Positions 28,853 through 38,248 of a stretch of DNA of 64,000 nucleotides are shown in pieces. This stretch comes from Photorhabdus caribbeanensis (lineage in GTDB: Bacteria; Pseudomonadota; Gammaproteobacteria; Enterobacterales; Enterobacteriaceae). The stretch's first letter is position 1; each line of letters starts with the position of its first letter. The stretch covers positions 143,235 through 207,234 of the forward strand of contig NZ_RCWB01000004.1 of assembly GCF_018448885.1 (NCBI RefSeq), in the 5' to 3' direction. A program made the translations under genes and the position numbers. A model generated the notes under the pieces. That model saw nothing but the letters and a program-made list of their open reading frames with translations. It was not told where the DNA came from and searched no databases.

Positions 28853-31800
28853 ATGAAGAGCGAGTTTAAAGAAGGGTTTTGTACTCTCTGTAGATCAAGA
28901 TGTGGCACTATCAACGAAGTTCGTAACGATACATTGATAAAAATCCAGCAGAACCCAAAACACCCGACCGGCAACGCCATGTGCATGAAGGGTAAAGCTG
29001 CACCAGAATTGGCCCATAGTCCTAACCGGATTCTTTATCCTCTTCGTAGGACAAATCCCAAAGGCGATGCCGATCCAGGCTGGGAGAAAATCACTTGGGA
29101 TGAAGCGTTGAAGTATGTTGCTGAGAAACTGGCTTTCTATAAGGCTGAGTCTGGTGCAGAATCGGTTGCTTTCTCAGTTACCTCACCAAGTGGAACACCT
29201 CTTAGCGATAGCCTTGAATGGATAGATCGCTTCATCCGAAATTTCGGCAGCCCAAATGTCTGCAATAGTACAGAGGTGTGTAACTGGCATAAAGACGAGG
29301 CGCATAAGTTTACCTTTGGATGCAGTATTCCTGTGGCTGATTACAGAAATGCCGAGTTAATCATTTTATGGGGGCACAACCCAACAAATACATGGCTTGC
29401 GCAAGCGGAAGCTCTTGGTGCGGGAAGAAATGCAGGGGCCAAACTTATCGTTGTAGATCCTAGATATACGGCTCTTGCTAAAGAATCTGATAATTGGCTC
29501 AACATCAATCCTGGGACGGATGCCGCGTTAGCCCTCGGGCTCATAAATATCATCATAAATCGAAGAGGATATGATCAGACGTTTGTAGCACGATGGACGA
29601 ATGCCTCATTGTTGGTACGAAATGATAATGGTCTTTTCTTGAGAGAAAAAGATATAAACATTTCAGCTAAGAAAAACAGATATGTTGTCTGGAATAACAT
29701 AACTCAGTCTCCGCTACCATATGATATTCACGAAAATGAGCCATGTGATGAAAATAATAATTACGCTTTATTAGGCGAATTTTCGATTAATTCTGCGGAA
29801 GATGTAAATAAAAAAATACCATGCAAATCTGCATTCCAGCGACTTATAGATGAGTGTCAATCATACACACCTAAATATGTAGAAAAAATCACCGGCATAA
29901 CCAAAGAAAAGCTCATATATGCCGCAGATTTGGTTATGTCTTCCAAACGAATTGCTTATCATTCCTGGACTGGTGTAGCTCAACATACCAATGCAACCCA
30001 GACTGAACTAGCAATTGCCGTGCTGTACGCATTAACCGGGTGTTTTGACACACATGGAAGCAACAGAGTGTACAATAAGCATCCAGTCAATGCTGTGAAT
30101 GCCCGCAGGCTTATGCCGAAGGAACAACAAGAAAAAGCCCTTGGCTTTAAGGAAAAACCGTTGGGGCCGCCTTTAGATGGTTGGGTAGCATCACAGGATC
30201 TGTATCAAGCAATCTTGCACAAACGGCCTTACCCGATTAGAGCTATGATGGTATTTGGTACCAATATGTTGTCATCTCATGCTGACGCCAAGATTGGGAT
30301 AGATGCGCTAAAACAGCTTGAATTTCATGTTCATTGTGATCTCTTTGAAACGCCTACAGCACATTATGCTGACATCTTACTACCCGTGAATACGCCTTGG
30401 GAGAGAGAAGGGCTACGTGTAGGATTTGAGATTTCAGCCGAGGCAGAAGAACTCGTTCAATTAAGGCAAAAAATGATTTCCCCTCGGGGAAAAAGCCGGT
30501 CAGATAATGAAATTGTCTTCGACTTGGCCTGTCGCTTAGGCATGGATGATATATTTTTTAACGGCAGCGTTGAAGCGGGATGGAATTATATTCTTGAGCC
30601 CATTGGTTTGACCGTAGCGGCGTTAAGAGAAAAGCCGGAAGGAATTTCAATTCCATTAATTCAGCATGATAGGAAATACGCAAGAATCGATCCTGTTAAG
30701 AACACAGTTAAAGGTTTTGATACCGAAACAGGAATGGTTGAAATCTATTCTGAGAAATTGTGGCGGCATGGTTATCCACCACTACCGATATATGATGAAC
30801 CAAAAGAGAATTTAAACTCTGAGCCACATTTCCCTTATCGGCTGACCTCAGTAAAAAATGGTTTCTATTGTCATAGCCAACAGAGAAGCTTAACCAGTCT
30901 GCGGAAAAAATCACCTTATCCGAAGCTTGAGATAAACAGTAGATTGGCTGAAAAGAAAGGTATTAACAATGGAGATTGGGTTGAGGTTATCACCCGCAAC
31001 GGCAAGGCACGTTTTAAAGCATCGTTAGATAATAATATCTCTTACGATACGATAATTGCTGAGTTTGGTTGGTGGCAAGCGTGTCCCGATTATGGGAAAG
31101 AGGGTTTTCCCGTTATAGGCAAAAACAGCAGTAACTATAATGCGCTTATTTCTGACGACTCTTGCGATCCTATCAGCGGCGCTTCTCCGCTCCGTTCATT
31201 CCGCTGTGATATTAAACTCGCAGAAGATATCAACCCGGAGAGAAGGCCGTGGCAGGGCCGTAAGGCATTTCGGGTTGTAGATACAAAACCCGAGGCTAAG
31301 GGTGTTAAAACCGTTATTTTTGAGTCACAAGATGGAACAATGCTGCCCGATTATGAACCTGGCCAATATATCACAGTACAAGTTTCCATACCTGGGCAGG
31401 ATGACCCTGTTATCAGGGCCTATTCCTTGACAGGAATGGCAACACTGGCGGGTAGAAAGAGTTACAGTATCTCCGTACGGCATCAGAAAGGCATAACTTC
31501 TAACGGAGAAACTTTTGAAGGCGTCATGTCTTCATATATTAACAGGGCGCTGGTAGCCGGAGCCGAAGTGAGTCTGACGCCTCCGGGAGGAAACTTTATT
31601 ATTCCGCTTAATGCTAAGCAACCTGTTGTTATGTTGGCAGGAGGAATTGGTATTACTCCATTCATAAGTTACCTTGAATCTCTTCCAGCTAACGGTGAAA
31701 AGCCTGAACTCTTATTGCTGTATGCTAATCAAAACAGCAATACACATGCCTTTTCTAAAAGGCTAAAAGAACTTGAGTCAAAAATTAAGCAGTTGAAGGT

Positions 31801-32299
31801 AATCAACTATTACAGTAATCCGCTGCCAGTGGATATTGAGGGTATTAATTACCAGCATCATGGATATATTACTGCGAATGCCATTCCTGAAACATTGATC
31901 AAACAGCAAGCTCGTTTTTATATGTGTGGCCCGGCTCCTATGATGAAAACTTTCGAAGAAGGTTTACTCACTCTAGGAGTTCCACCTTTTGATATCTATA
32001 AAGAGGTGTTCCGATCGCTAACTCCGGTAAAAATTAAAGATGGGAAGAGTTTTACAGTTAAGTTTGAAAAATCTGGCGTTTTTCTCGAATGGTCTCCTGA
32101 CAAAGGGACACTCCTTAATTTTAGCGAAAAAAATGGTATTAAGATGGCAAGTGGATGCCGGGTTGGACAGTGTGAAAGTTGTGCTGTGAAATTAAAAAAT
32201 GGCGAAGTGCAACATCTAAATGATGTAGAACCTTCCGATCAAGGGATGTGCCTTACTTGTCAATGTATACCTATCACTGATATTTCCATTGATGCTTAG
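28853..32299 (+). CDS. Molybdopterin oxidoreductase fused to flavin reductase and 2Fe-2S ferredoxin
   Basis: An 1148-residue three-part enzyme. Part 1 (about 1-780) is a DMSO-reductase-family molybdopterin oxidoreductase with an N-terminal 4Fe-4S site (C10, C13, C17, C44), the probable Mo ligand C143 in STEVCNWH, and the C-terminal molydopterin-binding domain (RLTSVKN ... LAEKKGINNGDWVEV). Part 2 (about 796-1050) is a ferredoxin-reductase module: RAYSLTG for flavin, AGGIGITPF for NAD(P)H, and YMCGPAPMM. Part 3 (about 1060-1148) is a plant-type 2Fe-2S ferredoxin (C1102, C1107, C1110 in CRVGQCESC, last ligand in CLTCQC). It should drive reduction of an unknown substrate directly from NAD(P)H. 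No TAT signal, so cytoplasmic. No partner subunits are nearby. Confidence 0.85.
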   Translation: MKSEFKEGFCTLCRSRCGTINEVRNDTLIKIQQNPKHPTGNAMCMKGKAAPELAHSPNRILYPLRRTNPKGDADPGWEKITWDEALKYVAEKLAFYKAESGAESVAFSVTSPSGTPLSDSLEWIDRFIRNFGSPNVCNSTEVCNWHKDEAHKFTFGCSIPVADYRNAELIILWGHNPTNTWLAQAEALGAGRNAGAKLIVVDPRYTALAKESDNWLNINPGTDAALALGLINIIINRRGYDQTFVARWTNASLLVRNDNGLFLREKDINISAKKNRYVVWNNITQSPLPYDIHENEPCDENNNYALLGEFSINSAEDVNKKIPCKSAFQRLIDECQSYTPKYVEKITGITKEKLIYAADLVMSSKRIAYHSWTGVAQHTNATQTELAIAVLYALTGCFDTHGSNRVYNKHPVNAVNARRLMPKEQQEKALGFKEKPLGPPLDGWVASQDLYQAILHKRPYPIRAMMVFGTNMLSSHADAKIGIDALKQLEFHVHCDLFETPTAHYADILLPVNTPWEREGLRVGFEISAEAEELVQLRQKMISPRGKSRSDNEIVFDLACRLGMDDIFFNGSVEAGWNYILEPIGLTVAALREKPEGISIPLIQHDRKYARIDPVKNTVKGFDTETGMVEIYSEKLWRHGYPPLPIYDEPKENLNSEPHFPYRLTSVKNGFYCHSQQRSLTSLRKKSPYPKLEINSRLAEKKGINNGDWVEVITRNGKARFKASLDNNISYDTIIAEFGWWQACPDYGKEGFPVIGKNSSNYNALISDDSCDPISGASPLRSFRCDIKLAEDINPERRPWQGRKAFRVVDTKPEAKGVKTVIFESQDGTMLPDYEPGQYITVQVSIPGQDDPVIRAYSLTGMATLAGRKSYSISVRHQKGITSNGETFEGVMSSYINRALVAGAEVSLTPPGGNFIIPLNAKQPVVMLAGGIGITPFISYLESLPANGEKPELLLLYANQNSNTHAFSKRLKELESKIKQLKVINYYSNPLPVDIEGINYQHHGYITANAIPETLIKQQARFYMCGPAPMMKTFEEGLLTLGVPPFDIYKEVFRSLTPVKIKDGKSFTVKFEKSGVFLEWSPDKGTLLNFSEKNGIKMASGCRVGQCESCAVKLKNGEVQHLNDVEPSDQGMCLTCQCIPITDISIDA

Positions 32300-32315
32300 C
32301 TACCAGAACATTATC

Positions 32316-32340
32316 GGCCCAATTTTTATCAAATTGGGCC
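32316..32340. terminator. Hairpin after the molybdoenzyme
   Basis: GGCCCAATTT and AAATTGGGCC form a perfect 10-bp stem with a 5-nt loop 17 bp past the stop. The T-tail is poor, so it may act by structure alone. Confidence 0.55.
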
Positions 32341-32427
32341 CAATAACAGATGATACTTCTCAGAAAAAACGGGACTTTTCATCGTAGTCAGGAATAAATG
32401 AATAAAAAAAGGAACATCGGAAAAAAC

Positions 32428-32450
32428 AAGACCTGTTAAGTGGTCTTTTG
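32428..32450 (+). terminator. Short hairpin upstream of stbDE
   Basis: AAGACC / GGTCTT stem followed by TTGCGTTTCTTTT; could insulate stbDE from upstream transcription. Confidence 0.4.
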
Positions 32451-32514
32451 CGTTTCTTTTCTCAACAAAGGGAGCTACTATAAGACCTATTAACAAATCT
32501 TTTGGAGTGTTTCT

Positions 32515-32766
32515 ATGGCTAACATAATTCTGTCAGATATTAGCGCAAGTGTTAGTGAACTAAAAAAGAATCCTATGGCGACCGTAAACTCTGGAGCTGG
32601 ATACCCTGTCGCAATCCTAAATCGTAACCAACCGGTGTTTTATTGTATTCCTGCGAGACTCTACGAACAGATACTTGATGCTTTAGATGATCAAGAGCTT
32701 ATTCGACTGGTAAATGAGCGTAAAGAACAGGCATTGGTTGATGTAGATCTGGATAATTATCTATGA
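32515..32766 (+). CDS. stbD: StbD-family (Phd/RelB-type) antitoxin
   Basis: An 83-residue antitoxin with the StbD signature: ILSDISASVSELKKNPMATV, GYPVAILNRNQPVFYCIPA, and an acidic C-terminal tail. It should bind the StbE toxin and autorepress. TTGGAG lies upstream of the ATG. The 3' end overlaps stbE by 4 bp (ATGA). Its final 90 bp are nearly duplicated by the remnant at 27378-27467, 5.3 kb upstream. Confidence 0.9.
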   Translation: MANIILSDISASVSELKKNPMATVNSGAGYPVAILNRNQPVFYCIPARLYEQILDALDDQELIRLVNERKEQALVDVDLDNYL

Positions 32767-33065
32767 CCTATAGCGTAAAATTCAGGGAAGATGCTTTTAA
32801 AGAGTGGAAAAAACTTGATAAATCAATCCAACAACAATTTGCTAAGAAGCTGAAAAAGTGTTGTGTTGAACCTCATATTCCATCCGCTAAACTTCGAGGC
32901 ATGCCGAATTGCTACAAAATAAAATTACGTGCTTCTGGTTTTCGTTTGGTTTATGAGGTCATGGATAATGTGTTGATTATCGCTGTGGTAGCCGTCGGTA
33001 AACGCGAACGGAGCGAAGCGTATGAACTGGCAAGTAAAAGACTAGGTAAGCAGACCACTTTATAA
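32763..33065 (+). CDS. stbE: StbE-family (RelE-type) toxin
   Basis: A 100-residue RelE-superfamily protein: YSVKFREDAFKEWKKLDKSI, LRGMPNCYKIKLRASGFRLV, and AVGKRERSEAYELA. These are the hallmarks of StbE/RelE ribosome-dependent mRNA interferases; the basic KLR...R and the final Arg/Tyr region contain the expected catalytic residues. The frame is intact and coupled to stbD through a 4-bp overlap. Known from plasmid stability loci; here chromosomal, between a molybdoenzyme and an aminotransferase. Confidence 0.9.
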   Translation: MTYSVKFREDAFKEWKKLDKSIQQQFAKKLKKCCVEPHIPSAKLRGMPNCYKIKLRASGFRLVYEVMDNVLIIAVVAVGKRERSEAYELASKRLGKQTTL

Positions 33066-33246
33066 AAAAATTAAGTTGAATTTTCGGATAAAGATAAAGG
33101 ATTCAAATACATAGTTAAATATATCCAACATTTTTACAGAATAAACTTAAATAATCTGTTTGTAATCTATAAGAAACAGTTATTGTTGGCGAAAACAGGA
33201 AGCTTGAACTAAACTCAAATTTTACTTTTATGAGAGGAACTTAGCT

Positions 33247-34578
33247 ATGTCTGAAACCTGTTTTTCTGAATCGTTAAACCTAAAATCTCATTGGATGCCA
33301 TTTAGTGCCAACCGCAATTTCCAACGCGATCCACGTCTTATCGTGGCTGCCGAAGGACACTGGCTAAAGGACCATAAGGGGCGAAAAATTTATGACAGTC
33401 TGTCCGGTCTTTGGACCTGTGGCGCAGGCCATACCCGGACAGAAATTCAAAAAGCTGTCGCTGCTCAATTGAGTACCCTCGATTACTCACCAGGCTTTCA
33501 GTGCGGTCATCCCTTATCGTTTCAACTGGCAGAAAAAATTGCCAATTTAACACCTGGTGATCTCAATCACGTCTTTTTCACCAGCTCAGGTTCTGAGACT
33601 TTAGACACCTCAGTCAAAATGGCGCAAGCCTACTGGCGTGTGAAAGGCCAACCCACGAAAACCAAACTGATTGGCCGTGCACGTGGTTATCATGGCGTCA
33701 ATATTGCAGGTACCAGTTTGGGCGGGATTGGCGGCAATCGCAAAATGTTCGGACAGTTGATGGACGTAGATCACTTATCCCATACGCTACAGGCCAATAT
33801 GGCATTTACGCCAGGTATGGCAAAAACCGGCGGCGTGGAATTGGCCAACGAGATGCTCAAGCTGATCGAACTGCATGATGCCTCCAATATCGCGGCAGTG
33901 ATTGTCGAGCCGGTGGCCGGTTCCGCCGGTGCGATCATTCCGCCCAAAGGGTATCTACAACGTCTGCGTGAAATTTGTGATCAACATAATATTTTGTTGA
34001 TTTTTGATGAAGTTATTACTGGCTTTGGTCGCATGGGGCGCTGGACTGGTGCTGAATATTTTGGTGTGACGCCAGATATGCTTAATTTTGCCAAACAAAT
34101 TACCAATGGCTCCATTCCTCTGGGAGGCGTAGTGGCAAGCAGTGAAATTTATGAAGCCTTTATGTCTCAGCCACTACCAGAACACCTTGTGGAGTTTAAT
34201 CATGGTTATACCTATTCGGCACATCCGGTAGCTTGTGCCGCCGGGTTGGCAACCTTGGATCTGCTAGATAAAGACCACCTTATCCAGCGCTCTGCTGAAC
34301 TTGCTCCTCATTTTGAAATGGCCCTTCATTCTCTCGCAAATTGCCCAAATGTGACTGATATCCGCAACTGTGGCTTGGTGGGGGCAATTGAATTGGCTGC
34401 CCGTGACGGTGACGCCGCTGTACGTCCTTTTGATGCCAGCATGATACTTTGGAAAGCGGGTTTTTACGTACGCTTTAGCGGTGATACGCTGCAATTCGGG
34501 CCTATGTTCAATGCTGAACGGGCTGATTTGGATCGTCTTTTTGATGCTGTTGGAGAAGTATTGCATTACATTAACTAA
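33247..34578 (+). CDS. Class III PLP aminotransferase, omega-amino acid:pyruvate type
   Basis: A 443-residue fold-type I aminotransferase. Landmarks: SLSGLWTCGAGHTRTEI, SSGSETLDTSVKMAQAYW, RGYHGVNIAGTSLGGIGGNR, LIFDEVITGFGRMGRWTGAE, and the PLP Lys at about residue 283 in NFAKQITNGSIPLGG. The strongest resemblance is to beta-alanine (omega-amino acid):pyruvate aminotransferases, which move an amino group from terminal amines to pyruvate. AGAGGAAC precedes the ATG. It converges on the ThDP enzyme across a shared terminator. The physiological amine is not visible from context. Confidence 0.9.
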   Translation: MSETCFSESLNLKSHWMPFSANRNFQRDPRLIVAAEGHWLKDHKGRKIYDSLSGLWTCGAGHTRTEIQKAVAAQLSTLDYSPGFQCGHPLSFQLAEKIANLTPGDLNHVFFTSSGSETLDTSVKMAQAYWRVKGQPTKTKLIGRARGYHGVNIAGTSLGGIGGNRKMFGQLMDVDHLSHTLQANMAFTPGMAKTGGVELANEMLKLIELHDASNIAAVIVEPVAGSAGAIIPPKGYLQRLREICDQHNILLIFDEVITGFGRMGRWTGAEYFGVTPDMLNFAKQITNGSIPLGGVVASSEIYEAFMSQPLPEHLVEFNHGYTYSAHPVACAAGLATLDLLDKDHLIQRSAELAPHFEMALHSLANCPNVTDIRNCGLVGAIELAARDGDAAVRPFDASMILWKAGFYVRFSGDTLQFGPMFNAERADLDRLFDAVGEVLHYIN

Positions 34579-34632
34579 GGAAAGTATGTACCCATAAGAT
34601 CTTCAATATTGCTAAACTCAAAGGTTTAGAGT

Positions 34633-34667
34633 AAAGCCCAAAAGTACAGCCACTCTTGGGCTTTTTA
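34633..34667. terminator. Bidirectional rho-independent terminator
   Basis: AAAGCCCAAAAG pairs with CTTGGGCTTT (one mismatch) and is followed by TTTTTAAAT. It stands between two converging genes; the reverse strand also has a T-rich tail. Confidence 0.75.
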
Positions 34668-34671
34668 AATT

Positions 34672-37092
34672 TCAATCCTTCCTTATTATATTGGCACGCT
34701 GCCATGCGGCTTCAGAGAACAGGACCATCCCATCCCCATCGGAGTCATGTGAGAGCATGACATCGATAAAATAAATGGTTTGAGGGGTGGTTAACATGGT
34801 TTCACAATAGGTTGCGTCAAATGTTGTCCAACGCTCACGAATTACCTGTGTTGTTGCATGTACGTCAGGGATAATCTGGACATTAGAAGCAGTAAACAAA
34901 GACAAATTACGCGACGATGCAGCAAGAAAGGTCTGTTTTGTATTATTTGTCGCACTTCGCATATCGATATATGATCGAATCATCGACAGCATGCCATTGC
35001 AAAGATAAAACACAGAAATATTGATCTTCTGCCGATGAGGATTTTGCATCAATGCTCGTTCAACATGGGACTCAATGTTTGGGATTAAATCTCTGGCGCC
35101 ATCACCAATAAATGCCAGAATATTCTGGGATGATGTACGAGCCAAATAAGGCAATGACATCAACGCATCCCCCATCAGTGCCCGACCATACCAACCTGAA
35201 AACCCTTTCCCTGTTTTCGGTAAATTCCGCATCGCCCCGATTCCACACTTCCCTACATCATAAACCCCGGTATAGACAAACCCCTGCTCACTAATCAGAT
35301 TATGCAACTGCTTCCCTAAATGGGCATAAAAGTAATTGGGCGACATCGGCACCTGTGGCAACCAATCTATCGGGGTGGTGTTAGGGTAATTCTGAACTCG
35401 CTCCAGTTCGCGACGACGATAAGCAAGTACCTTTTCATCCACATTAAGTCGAGCAAGAACAGTTTTTAAGAACGAAAGTAAATAGCTATGTACCGCCAGA
35501 TCAGTGTAAGGCGACATATGCTCTAAACGACAATTCACCTGAATAATATGACATTTATTTTTAAGTTTACTGACGGAAAATGGCGAGGATACTTCATCGA
35601 CTTTACTTTTAAGGAAAAAAATACTCTGGCTTTCAGGATTAGCAAGCTGCTGCCCTTCATGTAGGTAATGAAATACTTTGCTGCTAAAGCCGTAAACCGC
35701 CAGAGTTCCAATATAATTACTAACAGGCTTTTGCTGGTAGTAATCACTGACCGCCCCCGGAGATACTATCGTATCTACTAACGCTATCCCTGCTTTTTCA
35801 GCAATTAGATAAATCAGCTCACGTTCATGATCCGTTAAATGACAACATTGCCACAGTATACGACGCTTGTCATGGTTGATCAGAGACATCACTGCATCCA
35901 TAACGGATGCTTCATTACCCTCAATCTGCGGAACCAAAAGGCTCCACTGACTCGGGTGGGGTAGCTGCCCAGGTTTCAGTGTACATTCCAAAACTGATTG
36001 GGTCGCAAGAATAAACACTGGGCCGGGTTGAGCATGTAATAAATCTATTGCCTCATTTAACCGCTCAGGCAAGTTCAATTGATCATCGATATAAACGCAC
36101 GGAATTCCTTTTGCCTCAATCGACTTCTTACTATCATAATCTCTATGCATCGTACCTTGAAATGGGAACCAACTATTTCTAGGACTATCTGCACAAATGA
36201 TGATGCCTGGCGCATGAGCACGTTTCAGGTTGTATAGTGTGCCGCGAAACTCATCGATCATGCCGGAAGTTACCGCAATTACATAACCACGCTGATAGAA
36301 CTGCCAGCCACAAAGCGCAGAAACTGCCAAGCTGTGCTCATTCGGCCCACTTTCACACAGGGTAGATGTACCATCACACAAACGAAGCATGGAATCGATA
36401 AACCCGGAGATCACCGACCCAGTATAGTAGTGGAAGTCCCAACGCTCCTGGAAGTGGTACTCCATATAATCATGAATAAACTGTGCCATTGATGATATTG
36501 TTACTTTAGAAGTCGTCGCTCTAACAAGTAATGGATTAATATAAGTGCTATCCAAATGATTCATTAGGTTTTTTAGCACCTGTATCTCCCAAACAAGCGG
36601 ATCTGGCTGCCAAATATTGAGTGTCACTGAATCCATCACTTGTACCCGTGCACTACCAGGAATCATCTCTGATAAAGAGAGCAGGAAAGAATAGGGTGAC
36701 AATTTCCCAGGATTCGCCTCAAACAATCGGAAAAACTGATGACTGACCCGCTCGTAATGTCCATATTGTAAAAACAGATCATCAGCAATGACCAAATCGA
36801 GTGTTCTGTCTGGATGCAGTGCGATATCAGCCAGAGCGTCATCCAGTGTTTCATAGGTCATGACATGAAAAGAAAATTGATGCTTTTTCTGATAGAAAAG
36901 TAAATATCTTCTAGCTTGCTGAAGCAAGTACGTCATAATAAGATCAACTGAAACTGTTGAATTAAGTTTACAGACTTCACCATGATCAGATTCAGCAGCA
37001 ATTGACAATTCCAACTTGTTAATCGCTTCTTTCACTCCTTGGCTCACGATTTGGGACTGAGAGACCACACAAATTCCGATGTAATTATGCAT
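34672..37092 (-). CDS. Large ThDP-dependent enzyme with extra N-terminal domain (PigD/SeAAS-like build)
   Basis: An 806-residue protein. After an N-terminal region of about 200 residues without a recognised motif, a PYR-type thiamine-diphosphate domain follows (around residues 230-400, including the SGPNEHSLAVSALCGW segment with the likely activating Glu), then a middle domain and a PP domain. The PP domain shows the ThDP/Mg signature GDG (663-665) ... CNG about 27 residues later. This order (long leader, PYR, middle, PP) is that of PigD/SeAAS-type carboligases that add an acetyl group from pyruvate to enones, but substrate assignment is a guess. ATG at 37092 is kept; its ribosome site is weak. 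The gene is monocistronic. Confidence 0.65.
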   Translation of the reverse strand: MHNYIGICVVSQSQIVSQGVKEAINKLELSIAAESDHGEVCKLNSTVSVDLIMTYLLQQARRYLLFYQKKHQFSFHVMTYETLDDALADIALHPDRTLDLVIADDLFLQYGHYERVSHQFFRLFEANPGKLSPYSFLLSLSEMIPGSARVQVMDSVTLNIWQPDPLVWEIQVLKNLMNHLDSTYINPLLVRATTSKVTISSMAQFIHDYMEYHFQERWDFHYYTGSVISGFIDSMLRLCDGTSTLCESGPNEHSLAVSALCGWQFYQRGYVIAVTSGMIDEFRGTLYNLKRAHAPGIIICADSPRNSWFPFQGTMHRDYDSKKSIEAKGIPCVYIDDQLNLPERLNEAIDLLHAQPGPVFILATQSVLECTLKPGQLPHPSQWSLLVPQIEGNEASVMDAVMSLINHDKRRILWQCCHLTDHERELIYLIAEKAGIALVDTIVSPGAVSDYYQQKPVSNYIGTLAVYGFSSKVFHYLHEGQQLANPESQSIFFLKSKVDEVSSPFSVSKLKNKCHIIQVNCRLEHMSPYTDLAVHSYLLSFLKTVLARLNVDEKVLAYRRRELERVQNYPNTTPIDWLPQVPMSPNYFYAHLGKQLHNLISEQGFVYTGVYDVGKCGIGAMRNLPKTGKGFSGWYGRALMGDALMSLPYLARTSSQNILAFIGDGARDLIPNIESHVERALMQNPHRQKINISVFYLCNGMLSMIRSYIDMRSATNNTKQTFLAASSRNLSLFTASNVQIIPDVHATTQVIRERWTTFDATYCETMLTTPQTIYFIDVMLSHDSDGDGMVLFSEAAWQRANIIRKD

Positions 37093-37188
37093 TTACTAAC
37101 TTCTCTACAATTAATTATTAAAATGTGCTGGCTTTAATCATACCTCAAGCCACAAGTAAAGCCTGATATAGTAAAAAGTATCCATATT

Positions 37189-37248
37189 TATACCCTATGG
37201 ATTTCAAGATGCATCGCGGCGGCAAGGGAGCGAATCCCCGGGAGCATA
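37189..37248. repeat. Partial ERIC element (left 60 bp)
   Basis: Starts TATACCCTATGGATTTCAAG and ends GGGAGCATA, matching the first 60 bp of the full element 21 bp downstream with few changes. The right half is missing. Confidence 0.85.
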
Positions 37249-37268
37249 TGTTTTATATAAAATCGGTA

Positions 37269-37395
37269 TATACCCTATGGATTTCAAGTTGCATCGCGAC
37301 GGCAAGGGAACGAATCCCCGGGAGCATAGATAACTCTGTTACCGGGGTGAGTGAGTGCAACCAACAAAGAGGCAGCTTGAAAGACGACGGGTATA
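37269..37395. repeat. Complete 127-bp ERIC (IRU) element
   Basis: Exactly 127 bp, from TATACCCTATGG to CGACGGGTATA, with imperfect palindromic ends and the central GAATCCCCGGGAGCATAG ... ACCGGGGTGAG core. ERIC elements are non-autonomous repeats of enterobacteria, common in Photorhabdus. It lies in the 580-bp gap between the ThDP enzyme and the deaminase; nothing coding is seen in the rest of that gap. Confidence 0.92.
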
Positions 37396-37673
37396 GCAAT
37401 GTCCATTATCTTATCTCATTCATTATTATTGATCTTGGTCCTTATTCAATATTGAGAATACAAATTTTCACTATTTTTTTAAGTTTTATGTGATCTTTGT
37501 AGGTATACCACAAACATGAAGACAGAAAGGATCAATAATAGCCTTGGCGGTGTTGTCGATGTCTTTATTAAGATCGGTTTTTTCTTGGTCGAAAGTTATA
37601 ATCTTAGAACAAGCACTCAATATTATCTTTTATCTATAACTCAAGTTAATTAGAAATAATGCGAGAAATAATA

Positions 37674-38126
37674 ATGATTCCAAATAACGAAAACGTCGTT
37701 CTTGAAGAACAAGATGTTTCCCTAATTGAAGCTGCAAAAGCGGCGATCATATCTCGATACAAACCGGATTGGCATGTTGTGGGCGCCGCACTGCGTCTGC
37801 GCTCTGGCGAAATTGTAACGGGCGTGCATCTTGAAGCAAATGTTGGTCGTATCGCAGTTTGCGCAGAAGCCATTGCGCTTGGGCGTGCTGTGACAGAATA
37901 CGGCTCCGCCGACATCGATACTATAGTGGCTGTTTATCACTCTGGTGACGGGGAGATTAGCATCGTGTCTCCATGTGGTATGTGTCGAGAACTGATTTCT
38001 GACTATGCGCCACAAGCAATGGCGCTTATCCAAGACGAGAAACACAACTGCGTGAAATGTCCAATCATGGACTTACTCCCGGCTAAATATCAGCGGAATA
38101 TCACAATAAATTACAAACCTAAATAA
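37674..38126 (+). CDS. Cytidine-deaminase-fold protein, blasticidin-S deaminase-like
   Basis: A 150-residue zinc deaminase of the CDA fold. The motif VCAEAIALGRA carries one Zn-ligand Cys and the catalytic Glu, and SPCGMCRELISDY carries the two other Cys ligands. Size and the CAE/PCGxCR pattern suit free-nucleoside deaminases, including blasticidin-S deaminase type enzymes; the divergent C-terminus (KCPIMDLLPAKY) is unlike housekeeping CDA. Start is uncertain: ATG at 37674 gives MIPNNENV, ATG at 37659 adds five residues; neither has a strong ribosome site. Single gene with its own promoter region. Confidence 0.82.
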   Translation: MIPNNENVVLEEQDVSLIEAAKAAIISRYKPDWHVVGAALRLRSGEIVTGVHLEANVGRIAVCAEAIALGRAVTEYGSADIDTIVAVYHSGDGEISIVSPCGMCRELISDYAPQAMALIQDEKHNCVKCPIMDLLPAKYQRNITINYKPK

Positions 38127-38248
38127 TATAATTACGGTAATAGTACAAAAGGGTATACCGACTAGTTAAAAATGTATCCCTTTCGTATTAGATCTTCATG
38201 TTCAGAATCTTAAACCTTCGAGTTAGTTTGGTATAACAAGGAGTAGTT

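Noticed and set aside
37189..37395. CRISPR-like spaced repeat
   Set aside because: Only two copies, 60 and 127 bp long, that fit ERIC in size and ends; no array and no cas genes.
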